Source: Petrotoga mobilis SJ95
GTDB lineage: Bacteria > Thermotogota > Thermotogae > Petrotogales > Petrotogaceae
NCBI RefSeq assembly: GCF_000018605.1
Contig: NC_010003.1
Span: forward strand, 2,022,501-2,086,500
Direction: 5' to 3'
DNA length: 64,000 nucleotides
Made by a program: the position numbers and the translations under genes. Shown piece by piece: positions 29,074 through 37,641 of the stretch (positions are counted from its first letter, which is position 1; each line of letters starts with the position of its first letter). The notes below the pieces were generated by a model. The model made no database searches. It worked only from the letters and a program-made list of their open reading frames with translations, and was not told the DNA's origin.

Positions 29074-30270
29074 TTATAATGAAAGAGGTTCTAAAGTTCT
29101 ATTTAAGGATCCGTGGAGAAAAGATATTAGCACCCCGTAATTAACGACAGGAACTCCCAACCTATTGATTGAATTTATTCTTCTTAACATCATTCTTCTT
29201 GTAAGAGTACATCCCCCACAATGTACAACCAATTTTACGTTCTTAACATCTTCTATGTCAGGGAATTCTTTCCCTGCAATAAACTTAAAATTCAAAGATT
29301 TTTCGGAATATTTTTCGAGCCATTTTGGAATTTTGACTCTTCCTATATCTTCACTCAACGGGCGATGAGAACAACCTTCCATTATAAGAATGGTATCGCC
29401 ATTTTCCAAATTATTAATTACGTCTATATCCTTAGTTAAGATACTGATATCCCCTTTATGATGTGCCTCTAATATTGAAAATGTAGTTAAATTTATATCC
29501 TCAGAGACTAATTCAGAAACCCTCCCAATTGCTTGAGAATCGGTGATAACCAACTTAGGTTTTTCTTTCAACTTACTAATTATTTCGCTTATTCCTTCAA
29601 CAGAAGTCACAATTGGAAAAGCCTTTCTATCTATTGCTTCTCTTATAGTTGCTACCTGAGGCATTATCAATCGACCTTTTGGTGCTCCTGTGTCCACCGG
29701 GACGACAAGTAAGACGATATCGTTGCTTTTAATAAATTGTGGAAGCAACGGAATTTCTTCTTCCTTTGGTTTTAACTCAGTCAAAGCTTCTTTTACTCTT
29801 TCTATATTGATTTTTTCTTTGCAAGAAACTTCTAAAACAGGTCTTCCAAAAGAATTAATATATAATTGTTTTAAATTAGATACGTTGTTAAGTTGATCTA
29901 TTTTATTCAATACGATTATGAATGGGATATTCATCTTTTCAAAGAGATCGCAAATAGAGTGTTCAAACCCGTTGGGTTCAGAATCAACTACTAAAACTCC
30001 AACATCAGCTTTGTAAAAAGCTCTTTTAGCCCTTTCAATTCTTTTTTTTCCAAGTTCACCCTCATCGTCAATACCTGGGGTATCAATTAAAGTAACGGGG
30101 CCTATAGGTTGTAATTCCATACTTTTATATACTGGATCGGTAGTTGTCCCAGCAACGTTAGAAACAAGAGCTATTTCTTGATTAACTATTGCGTTTATCA
30201 AAGAGGATTTTCCAACGTTTCTTCTTCCAGCGATAGCTATGTAAGTTCTATAACCTGATGTTGCTGGCAT
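29074..30270 (-). CDS. hydF: [FeFe]-hydrogenase maturation GTPase HydF
   Basis: HydF is the scaffold on which the H-cluster di-iron subcluster is built and delivered. The 398-residue protein has the GTPase motifs GRRNVGKS (15-22), TDPVYK, DTPGIDDEGELG and NKID. Its C-terminal [4Fe-4S] site follows the HydF pattern: EGCSHRPLSED, then HCGGC in VVHCGGCTLTRRMML. The ATG at 30270 is preferred because GGAGG lies 9 bases before it; an ATG at 30279 is too close to that site. It overlaps hydE by 23 bases. Confidence 0.95.
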   Translation of the reverse strand: MPATSGYRTYIAIAGRRNVGKSSLINAIVNQEIALVSNVAGTTTDPVYKSMELQPIGPVTLIDTPGIDDEGELGKKRIERAKRAFYKADVGVLVVDSEPNGFEHSICDLFEKMNIPFIIVLNKIDQLNNVSNLKQLYINSFGRPVLEVSCKEKINIERVKEALTELKPKEEEIPLLPQFIKSNDIVLLVVPVDTGAPKGRLIMPQVATIREAIDRKAFPIVTSVEGISEIISKLKEKPKLVITDSQAIGRVSELVSEDINLTTFSILEAHHKGDISILTKDIDVINNLENGDTILIMEGCSHRPLSEDIGRVKIPKWLEKYSEKSLNFKFIAGKEFPDIEDVKNVKLVVHCGGCTLTRRMMLRRINSINRLGVPVVNYGVLISFLHGSLNRTLEPLSL

Positions 30271-31390
30271 TATTTCCATCCTCCATTCGTTTTTGGGTTA
30301 TTTTGGAAGGTGAGAAGCCTAATTGTTTGATTTTTTCATATGTCTCATAAAACTCTACTTTTATCTTATTATCGTAGATGTTGTAATTTTTTCTATACAC
30401 TTCTGGAGTAATGTTAACCATAATAACGTTGCACCCGGCAAAAAAACCTTGGTATTGCAAATCGGGAGAAATCGTTCCTAATGCAGTAGTAGTAGGCATT
30501 TGTGCTCTTGGCACGCAAAATCTTGTGGCACAGTAGGCGTTTAAAGTTAATTCACCACTCCCACGAGGATGATTTTTTAACGGTGTGTTTTCTGTGGGGA
30601 TAAATGGCCCCATACCTATCATCCTAATATTTTCATTTCTCATAAAAAGAATATCATCAGCTATATCTTCTAATGTTTGTCCAGGTAAACCTATAATATT
30701 CCCCGAACCAGTCACGTAACCTAGACTATTCATATACCTTAATAGTTCTATTCTATTATCATAGCTCTTTTCAGGATGGATATTTTTAAAAATATTTTTG
30801 TTAATGGTTTCGTGTTTTAGAAGTACCCTTACTGCGCCTGCTTTTCTAAATTTTCTATATGATGAAAAACTTCTTTCACCAATTGATAAAGATACGGGTA
30901 AACTTGTGTTTTTTCTTATTTCTCTTATGATGTAGATTAAATCATCATCTGTGTATCTATCGTCTTCACCACTTTGAAGAATAATCGTATCTAAACCAAG
31001 TATCGCTGCTTGATTTGCAACTTCTATTATTTCTTTGGGACTCATCCGATACCTTTGTACAGATGGATTTTTAGCTCTCAATCCACAATAGTAACAGTTT
31101 TTCTTACAATAATTTGAAAACTCGATAACTCCTTTTATGTTTATATAGTCTCCTGTATACGTTTTTCTGATCAGATTTGCTACATTGAAAAGATCATCTC
31201 GATCTTTATCTTCTTTTTTTAAAGACAAGATTTGTATAATGTGTTCTTTTTCTATGGTTTCATTAGATATAAAATAATTCACGATATTTTGAACTTTTTC
31301 AGAAAAATTAGAATAATCATCCCATTGAGAGGTGGAATGTGGTGTATTACTCTGTAATATTTTTAAAATTTCTTCGTTTTGTAATTTCAT
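30248..31390 (-). CDS. hydE: [FeFe]-hydrogenase maturation radical-SAM HydE
   Basis: The 380-residue radical-SAM enzyme takes part in making the dithiomethylamine-bridged di-iron unit. The cluster motif CKKNCYYCGLR is Cys95/99/102, followed by IILQSGEDDRYTDDD, VSLSIGERS and LPGQTLEDIADD, all typical of HydE. The ATG at 31390 suits the AAAGGG site better than the ATG at 31399. It is the middle gene of hydG-hydE-hydF. Confidence 0.95.
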   Translation of the reverse strand: MKLQNEEILKILQSNTPHSTSQWDDYSNFSEKVQNIVNYFISNETIEKEHIIQILSLKKEDKDRDDLFNVANLIRKTYTGDYINIKGVIEFSNYCKKNCYYCGLRAKNPSVQRYRMSPKEIIEVANQAAILGLDTIILQSGEDDRYTDDDLIYIIREIRKNTSLPVSLSIGERSFSSYRKFRKAGAVRVLLKHETINKNIFKNIHPEKSYDNRIELLRYMNSLGYVTGSGNIIGLPGQTLEDIADDILFMRNENIRMIGMGPFIPTENTPLKNHPRGSGELTLNAYCATRFCVPRAQMPTTTALGTISPDLQYQGFFAGCNVIMVNITPEVYRKNYNIYDNKIKVEFYETYEKIKQLGFSPSKITQKRMEDGNNASNIRL

Positions 31391-31408
31391 ATAATACATC
31401 CCTTTGCA

Positions 31409-32824
31409 TTAAAAGTATAGATCTCTTTTTCCAGCCTTAACAAGATCCATTCTTTCTAATAATTTCTCTTTTAGAGGCCCTTCATTCATAACCTTTAACT
31501 CTTCTTCGATCCTCTTTTCGATAGATATCCTAGTATTTTCTGGGGCATAATCCTGGGCATATTCTAAAAGAGTTAAAATGGCGTTGGGAGTGCAAAACCT
31601 CTTCACAAATCCAGGTATTGCAAACTCCATGAAGTGCTCGCCAGTTCTCCCCATACGATAGCATGCGGTACAAAATGAAGGAAGATAACCTTCGATTGCT
31701 AATTCGTTTATTACAGTGTCTAAACTCCTTTGGTCACCTAAGGTGAATTGACTTTTCTTATAAGCTTGTTGATCTTCTGTTGAATATGCACCAATTCCAA
31801 TATTAGAACCAGCATCTATTTGTGAAACTCCTAACTTTAAAACCTCGTTTCTTATATGGGAAGGTTCTCTGGCTGTTAAAATTAATCCCGTGTAGGGTAC
31901 AGCTAATCTTAAAATCGCCACTATCTTTTGGAATTCATTATTATTCACAAGGTATGGAGGTTGCTCAGATAAAGGGGTGTTTAGAGCTGGTTCTATTCGT
32001 GGAAATGAAATTGTATGGGGACCAAATCCAAAGCGTTCTTCAAGATGTATTGTATGGTATAAAAGGCCCATGACCTCGAATTTATAATCGTAAAGTCCAA
32101 ATAAAGCACCGATCCCAACATCGTCAATCCCAGCAGCTACAGCTCTGTCTAATCCATATAGCCTCCATATATAACTAGATTTAGGCCCTTTTGGATGAAC
32201 TTTCTTGTAAGTATCAAAATGATAAGTTTCTTGAAAAATTTGAAATGTTCCTATTCCAACTTCTTTTATTTTTTTGTAATCATCAATTGTCTGAGGGGCA
32301 GCATTGATATTCACCCTTCTGATCTCACCGTTTCTGTTTTTAGTTTTGTATACCGTTTCAACGGTTTTGGCTATGAAATCTGCATCGTAATCAGGATGTT
32401 CGCCATAAACTAATATTAATCTTTTATGGCCTTTGTCTTCAAGTGCTTTCACCTCTTTCTCTAATTGTTCAAAACTAAGAGAGTTTCTATAAATTTCCGT
32501 GTTGCTTGATCTAAAACCACAGTACTCACAATTGTTTATACATTTGTTTCCAATATAAAGAGGAGCAAAAAAGACTATTCTATTCCCATATACATTTCTT
32601 TTTAATGTTCTTGCTCCTTCAAAAATCTCTTCTAACGTTTCATCATCTTCAACGTTTAAAAGTGTTGCTACTTCGTCTGGATTCAATCTTTCTTTTGATA
32701 AAGATTTTTGAATAATATCTCTGACTTTTAATTTACTTGGGGATTTTGTTCCTTCCAATATGTTAAATATTTCATCTTCTTTTATGAATGGTTTTTGGTT
32801 CTCCTTATCTCTTATCCAAAACAC
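31409..32824 (-). CDS. hydG: [FeFe]-hydrogenase maturation tyrosine lyase HydG
   Basis: HydG cleaves tyrosine with SAM to give p-cresol, CO and cyanide for the H-cluster. The 471-residue protein has the ThiH-like radical-SAM motif CINNCEYCGFR (Cys95/99/102) and the HydG-specific C-terminal CX2CX22C site (CTACYRMG to KRFC) that binds the auxiliary cluster; ThiH lacks it. The GTG start has GAGGAGGAT upstream. The hydrogenase structural genes are not in this window. Confidence 0.95.
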   Translation of the reverse strand: MFWIRDKENQKPFIKEDEIFNILEGTKSPSKLKVRDIIQKSLSKERLNPDEVATLLNVEDDETLEEIFEGARTLKRNVYGNRIVFFAPLYIGNKCINNCEYCGFRSSNTEIYRNSLSFEQLEKEVKALEDKGHKRLILVYGEHPDYDADFIAKTVETVYKTKNRNGEIRRVNINAAPQTIDDYKKIKEVGIGTFQIFQETYHFDTYKKVHPKGPKSSYIWRLYGLDRAVAAGIDDVGIGALFGLYDYKFEVMGLLYHTIHLEERFGFGPHTISFPRIEPALNTPLSEQPPYLVNNNEFQKIVAILRLAVPYTGLILTAREPSHIRNEVLKLGVSQIDAGSNIGIGAYSTEDQQAYKKSQFTLGDQRSLDTVINELAIEGYLPSFCTACYRMGRTGEHFMEFAIPGFVKRFCTPNAILTLLEYAQDYAPENTRISIEKRIEEELKVMNEGPLKEKLLERMDLVKAGKRDLYF

Positions 32825-32893
32825 TCAATTATCCTCCTCTATTTTTTAAATTTAGTGTCTTTAAAAGCTTTAACCCGCTCGCATGTGTGAGGA

Positions 32894-33075
32894 AGGGCTC
32901 CGCCCTGTAACCAATTTAAAAACAAAATCTTATTTTTGAAAATCTTTATATTTCTAAAGTGTCGACTTTAGTATATATAGAATTTAAATATTCTAAAACT
33001 CGTTTTATCCCCACTGTGTCCATCATCCTGCATAGAAAAAAAGGGTAGCAATACCGTGACTGCTCCCCACCCCTG
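32894..33075 (-). repeat. Modular intergenic repeat, minus orientation
   Basis: The gap before hydG holds the module AGGGCTCCGCCCTGTAACC (32894-32912), the reverse complement of the CACAGGGCGGAGCCCT module. A second piece near 33057-33075 (TGACTGCTCCCCACCCCTG) is the reverse complement of the G-rich module. Between them is AT-rich sequence. It is in opposite orientation to the copies at 15, 18, 37 and 40 kb, matching the switch of gene strand. Confidence 0.7.
32954..32971. promoter_or_regulatory. Inverted repeat upstream of hydG
   Basis: CTAAAGT and ACTTTAG (7-bp arms, 4-base centre) lie 130 bases before hydG, next to TATATA-rich sequence. It could be an operator for the hydGEF operon. The protein that would bind it is not known, and it does not fit a Rex box. 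Confidence 0.3.
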
Positions 33076-33125
33076 TATATTGTATATAGTATGTATGTGA
33101 AATATTTAACTTACATCCTAAAAAA

Positions 33126-33485
33126 TGGTGGAGACGGCGGGAATCGAACCCGCGTCCGAAAATAGGTGAAGTCGGCTTCTCCGAGCGCAGTCCGCAATCA
33201 GTTTTCGGAAATTGTGACTTTGCGGACCGAGTCACAATTTCCTATTACCCGTTGGTACTTCTAAAACCCGGGTAAGAGATTTTAGAAGTGGAACCTTTTT
33301 CTGACGCCTCATTCCTCAAGCAAGGTTCCAAGAAAACTTGGGGAGAGACGAGCCGCCGTCTACGCAGCAGCTAATGCTAATTCTGGTTCTTCGGCATTTC
33401 AATGTTTTTTCGTTTTTTACGAGGTTTCAGACTCCTCGACTCGCTTCCCGACTTCAGCCTATTCCCGTCGAACCCAATCGTCCCC
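33126..33485 (-). ncRNA. ssrA: tmRNA (ssrA)
   Basis: The transfer-messenger RNA gene is complete, 360 bases. The 5' end GGGGACGATTGGGTTCGACG pairs in an acceptor stem with CGTCTCC, and CCA is encoded at the 3' end. The T arm is GCGGGTTCGATTCCCGC. The tag reading frame (33360-33398) ends AEEPELALAAA and a TAG stop; the exact resume codon is uncertain. It rescues stalled ribosomes. Confidence 0.96.
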
Positions 33486-33540
33486 ATACTTTATTCCTTA
33501 ACCCGTTCGGGGTGAATTCTTTTTGCTGGGATACGTTTAT

Positions 33541-33569
33541 ATTATAACAAATTTTCAGTTCAAAATCAA
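33541..33569 (-). promoter_or_regulatory. tmRNA promoter
   Basis: On the minus strand TTGATT (33564-33569) and TATAAT (33541-33546) are separated by 17 bases, placing the transcript start about 50 bases before mature tmRNA. The -35 overlaps the stop of the HEAT-repeat gene. Confidence 0.75.
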
Positions 33570-34186
33570 GACCTCTTAAGATGCCACTGTAGCTTTTCAG
33601 ATATTTCAGGGTCACGTTCTTGTAGGTATGGAACCAAATCAAAATTCTTAGACAAGATTTTTGTTATTGAATCCAAAATGAGCACTTTTAAAGAGTTGTT
33701 GGAAGTTTTATAATACTTTTCTAAAAGTATATCTAAAGTTTTTCTGTTCGGTAACTCGGTAATGGCCATAACGCTTATCTCTTCTATTTCCCATTCATCG
33801 CTGTCAATATAAGTTTTCAATATGTCTAAATAAGATTCATCTTTTGTGATTTTTAATAGATTTTCTATGATCAAAGGGAAAGCCCTCTCATCTGAAAATT
33901 TATTGAACATCATCTTAAGGTTTTCCACTATTTCATGGCACTTCAAGTCAGATAAAAGTTCAGCTAGATACAACAAAACAGTATCGTCTTGAAAGTTCAG
34001 ATTGAATCTTCGTTTGAACTCTTGTAAAAGGTATTCTTTTCCCTCGGGTGCCATAACGCTCAATGCATCCCTTGCCAATTCTCGAACTTCGTAATCTTCG
34101 TCATCTAATAACTCTATTAAATTAGGTATAGCTTGAAGCCCTTTTTCATCTACTATCTTTTTTATCAGATCTTCACGACTGTACAT
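33566..34186 (-). CDS. HEAT-repeat protein
   Basis: The 206-residue soluble protein is helical and has HEAT-like repeats. The clearest is residues 19-50 (AIPNLIELLDDEDYEVRELARDALSVMA), and weaker copies follow (YLDILKTYIDSDEWEIEEISVMAITEL, TLDILLEKYYKTSNNSLKVLILDSI). Such proteins are usually protein-binding scaffolds. It follows recN by 16 bases and is probably co-transcribed with it; a repair role is not shown. Confidence 0.75.
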   Translation of the reverse strand: MYSREDLIKKIVDEKGLQAIPNLIELLDDEDYEVRELARDALSVMAPEGKEYLLQEFKRRFNLNFQDDTVLLYLAELLSDLKCHEIVENLKMMFNKFSDERAFPLIIENLLKITKDESYLDILKTYIDSDEWEIEEISVMAITELPNRKTLDILLEKYYKTSNNSLKVLILDSITKILSKNFDLVPYLQERDPEISEKLQWHLKRS

Positions 34187-34202
34187 CTTTTACACATCCT
34201 TT

Positions 34203-35798
34203 TCAATAGACAATGTTTCCGTACATTTCTTTTATTTCTTCCAATCTTTCATTTTCTGATAATTTTATGATTGCTGAACTAGTTTCTTCGTTTGACGATT
34301 TTACTATTTTAAAGTGTTCAGTGGCGAAATTTGCAACTTGGGGCATATGAGTGATTACAATAATTTGTTTGTCTTTTGATAATTCGTTGAGTTTATTTCC
34401 TACAACATCTGCCATCCTTGGACCAACTCCAGAATCAATCTCGTCAAAAACCATAGTATCAATTGCATGATTTTTTCCTAGTACAACCTCCACTGCTAAT
34501 ATTATTCTAGATAATTCACCCCCAGAAGCTATTTCGGATAAAGGCATAAAATCACTTTTTGGATTTGTTTTTAATAAAAAGGTGATCCTATGTGCTGCCT
34601 CTTTTTTTGGCTCTTTTAGTCTTTCTATCTTCCAATCTATCTTACTATTTTCCATATTAAGATCCTTCAGATTGTTTTCAATGTTTGATTTTAAATCGTT
34701 GAGAAAAGGAGTAACTTCCTCTATTATTTTATCACTGAGTTCTAATAATTCGTCTTTCAATTTATATAATCTTGGTTCTAACTCGTGAAAATCGTTTTTT
34801 ATTTCTTCTAATTCATTTTTTTGAATTCTAAACTTGTTGAGATTTTTTAAAACATCATCAAGAGATGGACCATATTTTCTTTTTAAATCGATGATTTTGT
34901 TCAGTCTCTCGCTGACTCTTTCCAATTCTTCTGGATCGCTATCTAGTTGAGATAATCTATTTTCTAAAAGGGTGTATAATTCGGCTATTTGTTCCTGAAT
35001 AGACGAAGCTAGAGAATGTTCTTCAATGAATCCAAAATCTTTTAACTTTGACAAATTGTAAATTATATAACCAATTTCCTCATCGATACTTTGTTCCTCT
35101 CTATCTTTTAGTATGTTTAAAGATTCTACCAAACGTTCCCTGATTTCTTCTAAATTATTTAGAGTTTTAAACCGAGCAGAAAGTTCATCATCTTCATGAG
35201 GTTGAAGGTTCGCCTCTTCAATTTCCTGGATCTGGTAGTTTAAAATATCAATATTTCGAAAGATTTCGGTTTTATTGGTTGGAAGGTTTTCTAGCTTTCT
35301 TTTCAAATTCAAGTATTCCTCATACCCCTTATCGTAATCAAAAAAATATTCGGGGAATTTCTCTCTCAAAATCTTAAAAATCAAAGAATTCTGATAATTC
35401 TCGTCTCTCAAAGCTATGTTGGAGTCTTGAGAATGTATTTCTAACAGATACTTCGAAATGTCTTGAACGACGTTTTTAGGAACTATTGTATCGTTAACTC
35501 TGAAAAGTGTCTTTTTAGGAGTGAAATTTACGGCTAAGATCAAATCATCACCATCAAAGGGCACGTATTCTCTCAGCATCTCTTTGATAAAATCATTAAC
35601 GGTAAAATATGCTGAAACTGAACCTTCTGAGGTCTTCAGGTTTTGAGGAACATTTCCTATTAAAAAAAGATTTAAAGCATTTAAAAACATAGATTTTCCC
35701 GTTCCCGATTCACCGGTGATAGCGCAGAAATTATCGTTAAAATCCACGTTAGCACTTTTAAAGAGACCAAAATTTTTTATAGACAAAGAAAGTAGCAT
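34203..35798 (-). CDS. recN: DNA repair protein RecN
   Basis: RecN is an SMC-like ATPase for double-strand break repair. The 531-residue protein has an N-terminal ATPase half with LSIKNFGLFKSANVDF and Walker A GESGTGKS (about 29-36). A central coiled coil (about 150-360, rich in Glu, Leu, Lys) follows, then the signature LSEIASGGELSRIILAVEVVL and Walker B MVFDEIDSGVGPRMADVVG with HMPQVANFA. Length is near the lower end for the family. A start TTG/ATG near 35798 is accepted. Confidence 0.94.
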   Translation of the reverse strand: MLLSLSIKNFGLFKSANVDFNDNFCAITGESGTGKSMFLNALNLFLIGNVPQNLKTSEGSVSAYFTVNDFIKEMLREYVPFDGDDLILAVNFTPKKTLFRVNDTIVPKNVVQDISKYLLEIHSQDSNIALRDENYQNSLIFKILREKFPEYFFDYDKGYEEYLNLKRKLENLPTNKTEIFRNIDILNYQIQEIEEANLQPHEDDELSARFKTLNNLEEIRERLVESLNILKDREEQSIDEEIGYIIYNLSKLKDFGFIEEHSLASSIQEQIAELYTLLENRLSQLDSDPEELERVSERLNKIIDLKRKYGPSLDDVLKNLNKFRIQKNELEEIKNDFHELEPRLYKLKDELLELSDKIIEEVTPFLNDLKSNIENNLKDLNMENSKIDWKIERLKEPKKEAAHRITFLLKTNPKSDFMPLSEIASGGELSRIILAVEVVLGKNHAIDTMVFDEIDSGVGPRMADVVGNKLNELSKDKQIIVITHMPQVANFATEHFKIVKSSNEETSSAIIKLSENERLEEIKEMYGNIVY

Positions 35799-35859
35799 TC
35801 ACCACACCAACCTTACAATCGGCACTTTATTCTTCTATCATCGAAATTATACCATAATT

Positions 35860-37278
35860 TTAAATCTTTTTATTTTTTAAATAATCAAGTATTATTTCAT
35901 TTGCATCTAAAGGAGGCACTTTTTCTAACGTTTTTTTGGGAAGTTTAACTCCTTCCTCAATAACCTCTAAATATCCTCTAGCAGTACTCTTCCAAGTATA
36001 ATTTTCTAAAACTCTTTTTTTAACCTTTTTTGAAAAATAATCATAATTATTCAAAGCTTTTATTAAGCCCTCAACAATATCTTGAATATCTTCAGGATTA
36101 ATTAACACACCTGAACCATCCGAAAATATTTCGCTTGGTCCACCATTCTTTGTTGCAACAACAGCAAGGCCACAAGCGCCTGCTTCGATAGGAGCTAAGC
36201 CAAAAGGTTCATAAAAAGAGGGTAAAACAAAAACGGACTTCAATTTTGAAAAGAGTTTGTAAGCGGTAGCTAAGGCAAGTTGAGATTTTAAATCAAAAAA
36301 ATATACCTTATCTTTTATATCTGCTTTTTCTATTTCTTCCAAAATTGGGGTTAGGATGGATCTTTCTTTTTCCGACAATTTTTGTATGTCAGTGAAAGGA
36401 TCAGGAATGCCCCTAAGAAATATTCCTAGATTTGCCTTATCTTGAAGATCTCTAGAATTTGCATATGCCTTCACAACAGCTATATGATTCTTTTTAGCAT
36501 CTAAACGGCTGGAGAGAACGATAAAAGGTTTTTGCTGTTTATTTAATTTATTTTCAATTTGAGCGACAGTGTCTTGATCGAGATCAGTCAAATCGTCGTT
36601 AAAGATCTCCGTGTTAACACCAGGAGGAATCACTTTGTATTTACTGTCGTTTGCAACTTCAGAAACATCGGCATACAAAGGATGAGAATATTGTTCATAT
36701 CTTTCCATAGATGTGGAGACAATAATTTTAGATGCGTATTGCATTGACAACCTTTCAGCCATTATTCTTTGTGAAAAATGGTACTCTTTGTCGAGATCTT
36801 CAAAATTCTTCGAAGAGACGTTTAATTTGTCCATTTTTTGGGCACCTAAAGAATGCCCTGTGAAAGAGAAATTTAAACCTAATTTTGATCTTAAGAGAAC
36901 TCCCGAGTACCCTCCATCGGCGTAATGAGTGGTTATGAAATCTATATTTTTGCCTTTGTAAAATGAAAGAATATTATCAACGTATTCCTTTAAATAAGGC
37001 CACAATTGTTCTTTATTTAAAAATTTTTCACCATCAAAAGGTATCCTGACAATAGTTGGATTTTTATTAATATCGAAATAATCTAATTCCTTTGAAAACT
37101 CAGGCCAGTCACGATCAATTATCTGTCTGGTAACTATATCCACAGAAACATTTAAATTAGCCAACTCTTTAGATACTTCTTTAACGTAGATCAATTGACC
37201 CCCAAAATCAGGATGCTCGGTTAAATGAGAATCGTTTTTGTCAAAGTTGCCCTGGGGGTTTAGAAATAGCACCTTCAT
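35860..37278 (-). CDS. GT4 glycosyltransferase, sucrose-phosphate-synthase-like
   Basis: The 472-residue enzyme has the GT-B fold of family GT4. The N-terminal domain carries FGGQLIYVKEVSKEL, IVTRQI.DRDWPEF, ITTHYADGGYSG and FTGHSLGAQKMDKL, the segments shared by sucrose and sucrose-phosphate synthases. The C-terminal domain has VIPPGVNTEIF, SRLDAKKNHIAV and the ExxxxxxxE donor site EPFGLAPIEAGACGL. Substrates are not certain: sucrose-phosphate synthesis, or a glycosyltransfer step for compatible solutes such as mannosylglucosylglycerate, which Petrotoga makes. No phosphatase partner adjoins. Confidence 0.82.
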   Translation of the reverse strand: MKVLFLNPQGNFDKNDSHLTEHPDFGGQLIYVKEVSKELANLNVSVDIVTRQIIDRDWPEFSKELDYFDINKNPTIVRIPFDGEKFLNKEQLWPYLKEYVDNILSFYKGKNIDFITTHYADGGYSGVLLRSKLGLNFSFTGHSLGAQKMDKLNVSSKNFEDLDKEYHFSQRIMAERLSMQYASKIIVSTSMERYEQYSHPLYADVSEVANDSKYKVIPPGVNTEIFNDDLTDLDQDTVAQIENKLNKQQKPFIVLSSRLDAKKNHIAVVKAYANSRDLQDKANLGIFLRGIPDPFTDIQKLSEKERSILTPILEEIEKADIKDKVYFFDLKSQLALATAYKLFSKLKSVFVLPSFYEPFGLAPIEAGACGLAVVATKNGGPSEIFSDGSGVLINPEDIQDIVEGLIKALNNYDYFSKKVKKRVLENYTWKSTARGYLEVIEEGVKLPKKTLEKVPPLDANEIILDYLKNKKI

Positions 37279-37414
37279 TTAAGCTACCTCCAATACTCTG
37301 TTATTTGCAATACAACAAATATATTTTACCATACTTCTAATAAATTTTCTTTTCAACGTTTTAGAAGCAAAATTCGAAAATATGCTATAATTCTAACGAT
37401 TTCATTTTGTATTC

Positions 37415-37582
37415 CCATGTGTGTGCAGCAGAACAAAAAATAAAAAAACTTTTTTCCTTATGTGTGGTCAGCAGGTCAAAAAATGAAAAAACTTTTTTCG
37501 TACGAGGGTGTTCTGGGGAAAATATTAAAAAAACTTTTTCCTTATGGGTGGGCAGCGGGGCGAAGGGGCGCTAACAGTAAGT
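37415..37582 (+). repeat. Modular intergenic repeat, tandem G-rich modules
   Basis: The 363-base gap between the divergent GT4 and PLD genes holds several serial, partly decayed copies of the TTTTTCCTTATGGGTGGGCA module (near 37415, 37458 and 37530). They are separated by AAAAAACTTTTTTC. The last copy, with GCGGGGCGAAGGGGCGCTAA (to 37574), is the best kept. The hairpin modules seen elsewhere are absent. No gene is seen in this gap. Confidence 0.65.
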
Positions 37583-37641
37583 TTTAGAAGAAATTCTAAT
37601 AATAAAGCTTCAAAAGTTCACAGGACGGAGGATTAACAACA

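Noticed and set aside
33023-33642. Open frames of 60-70 residues around tmRNA
   Set aside because: They cover the structured tmRNA sequence and its promoter.
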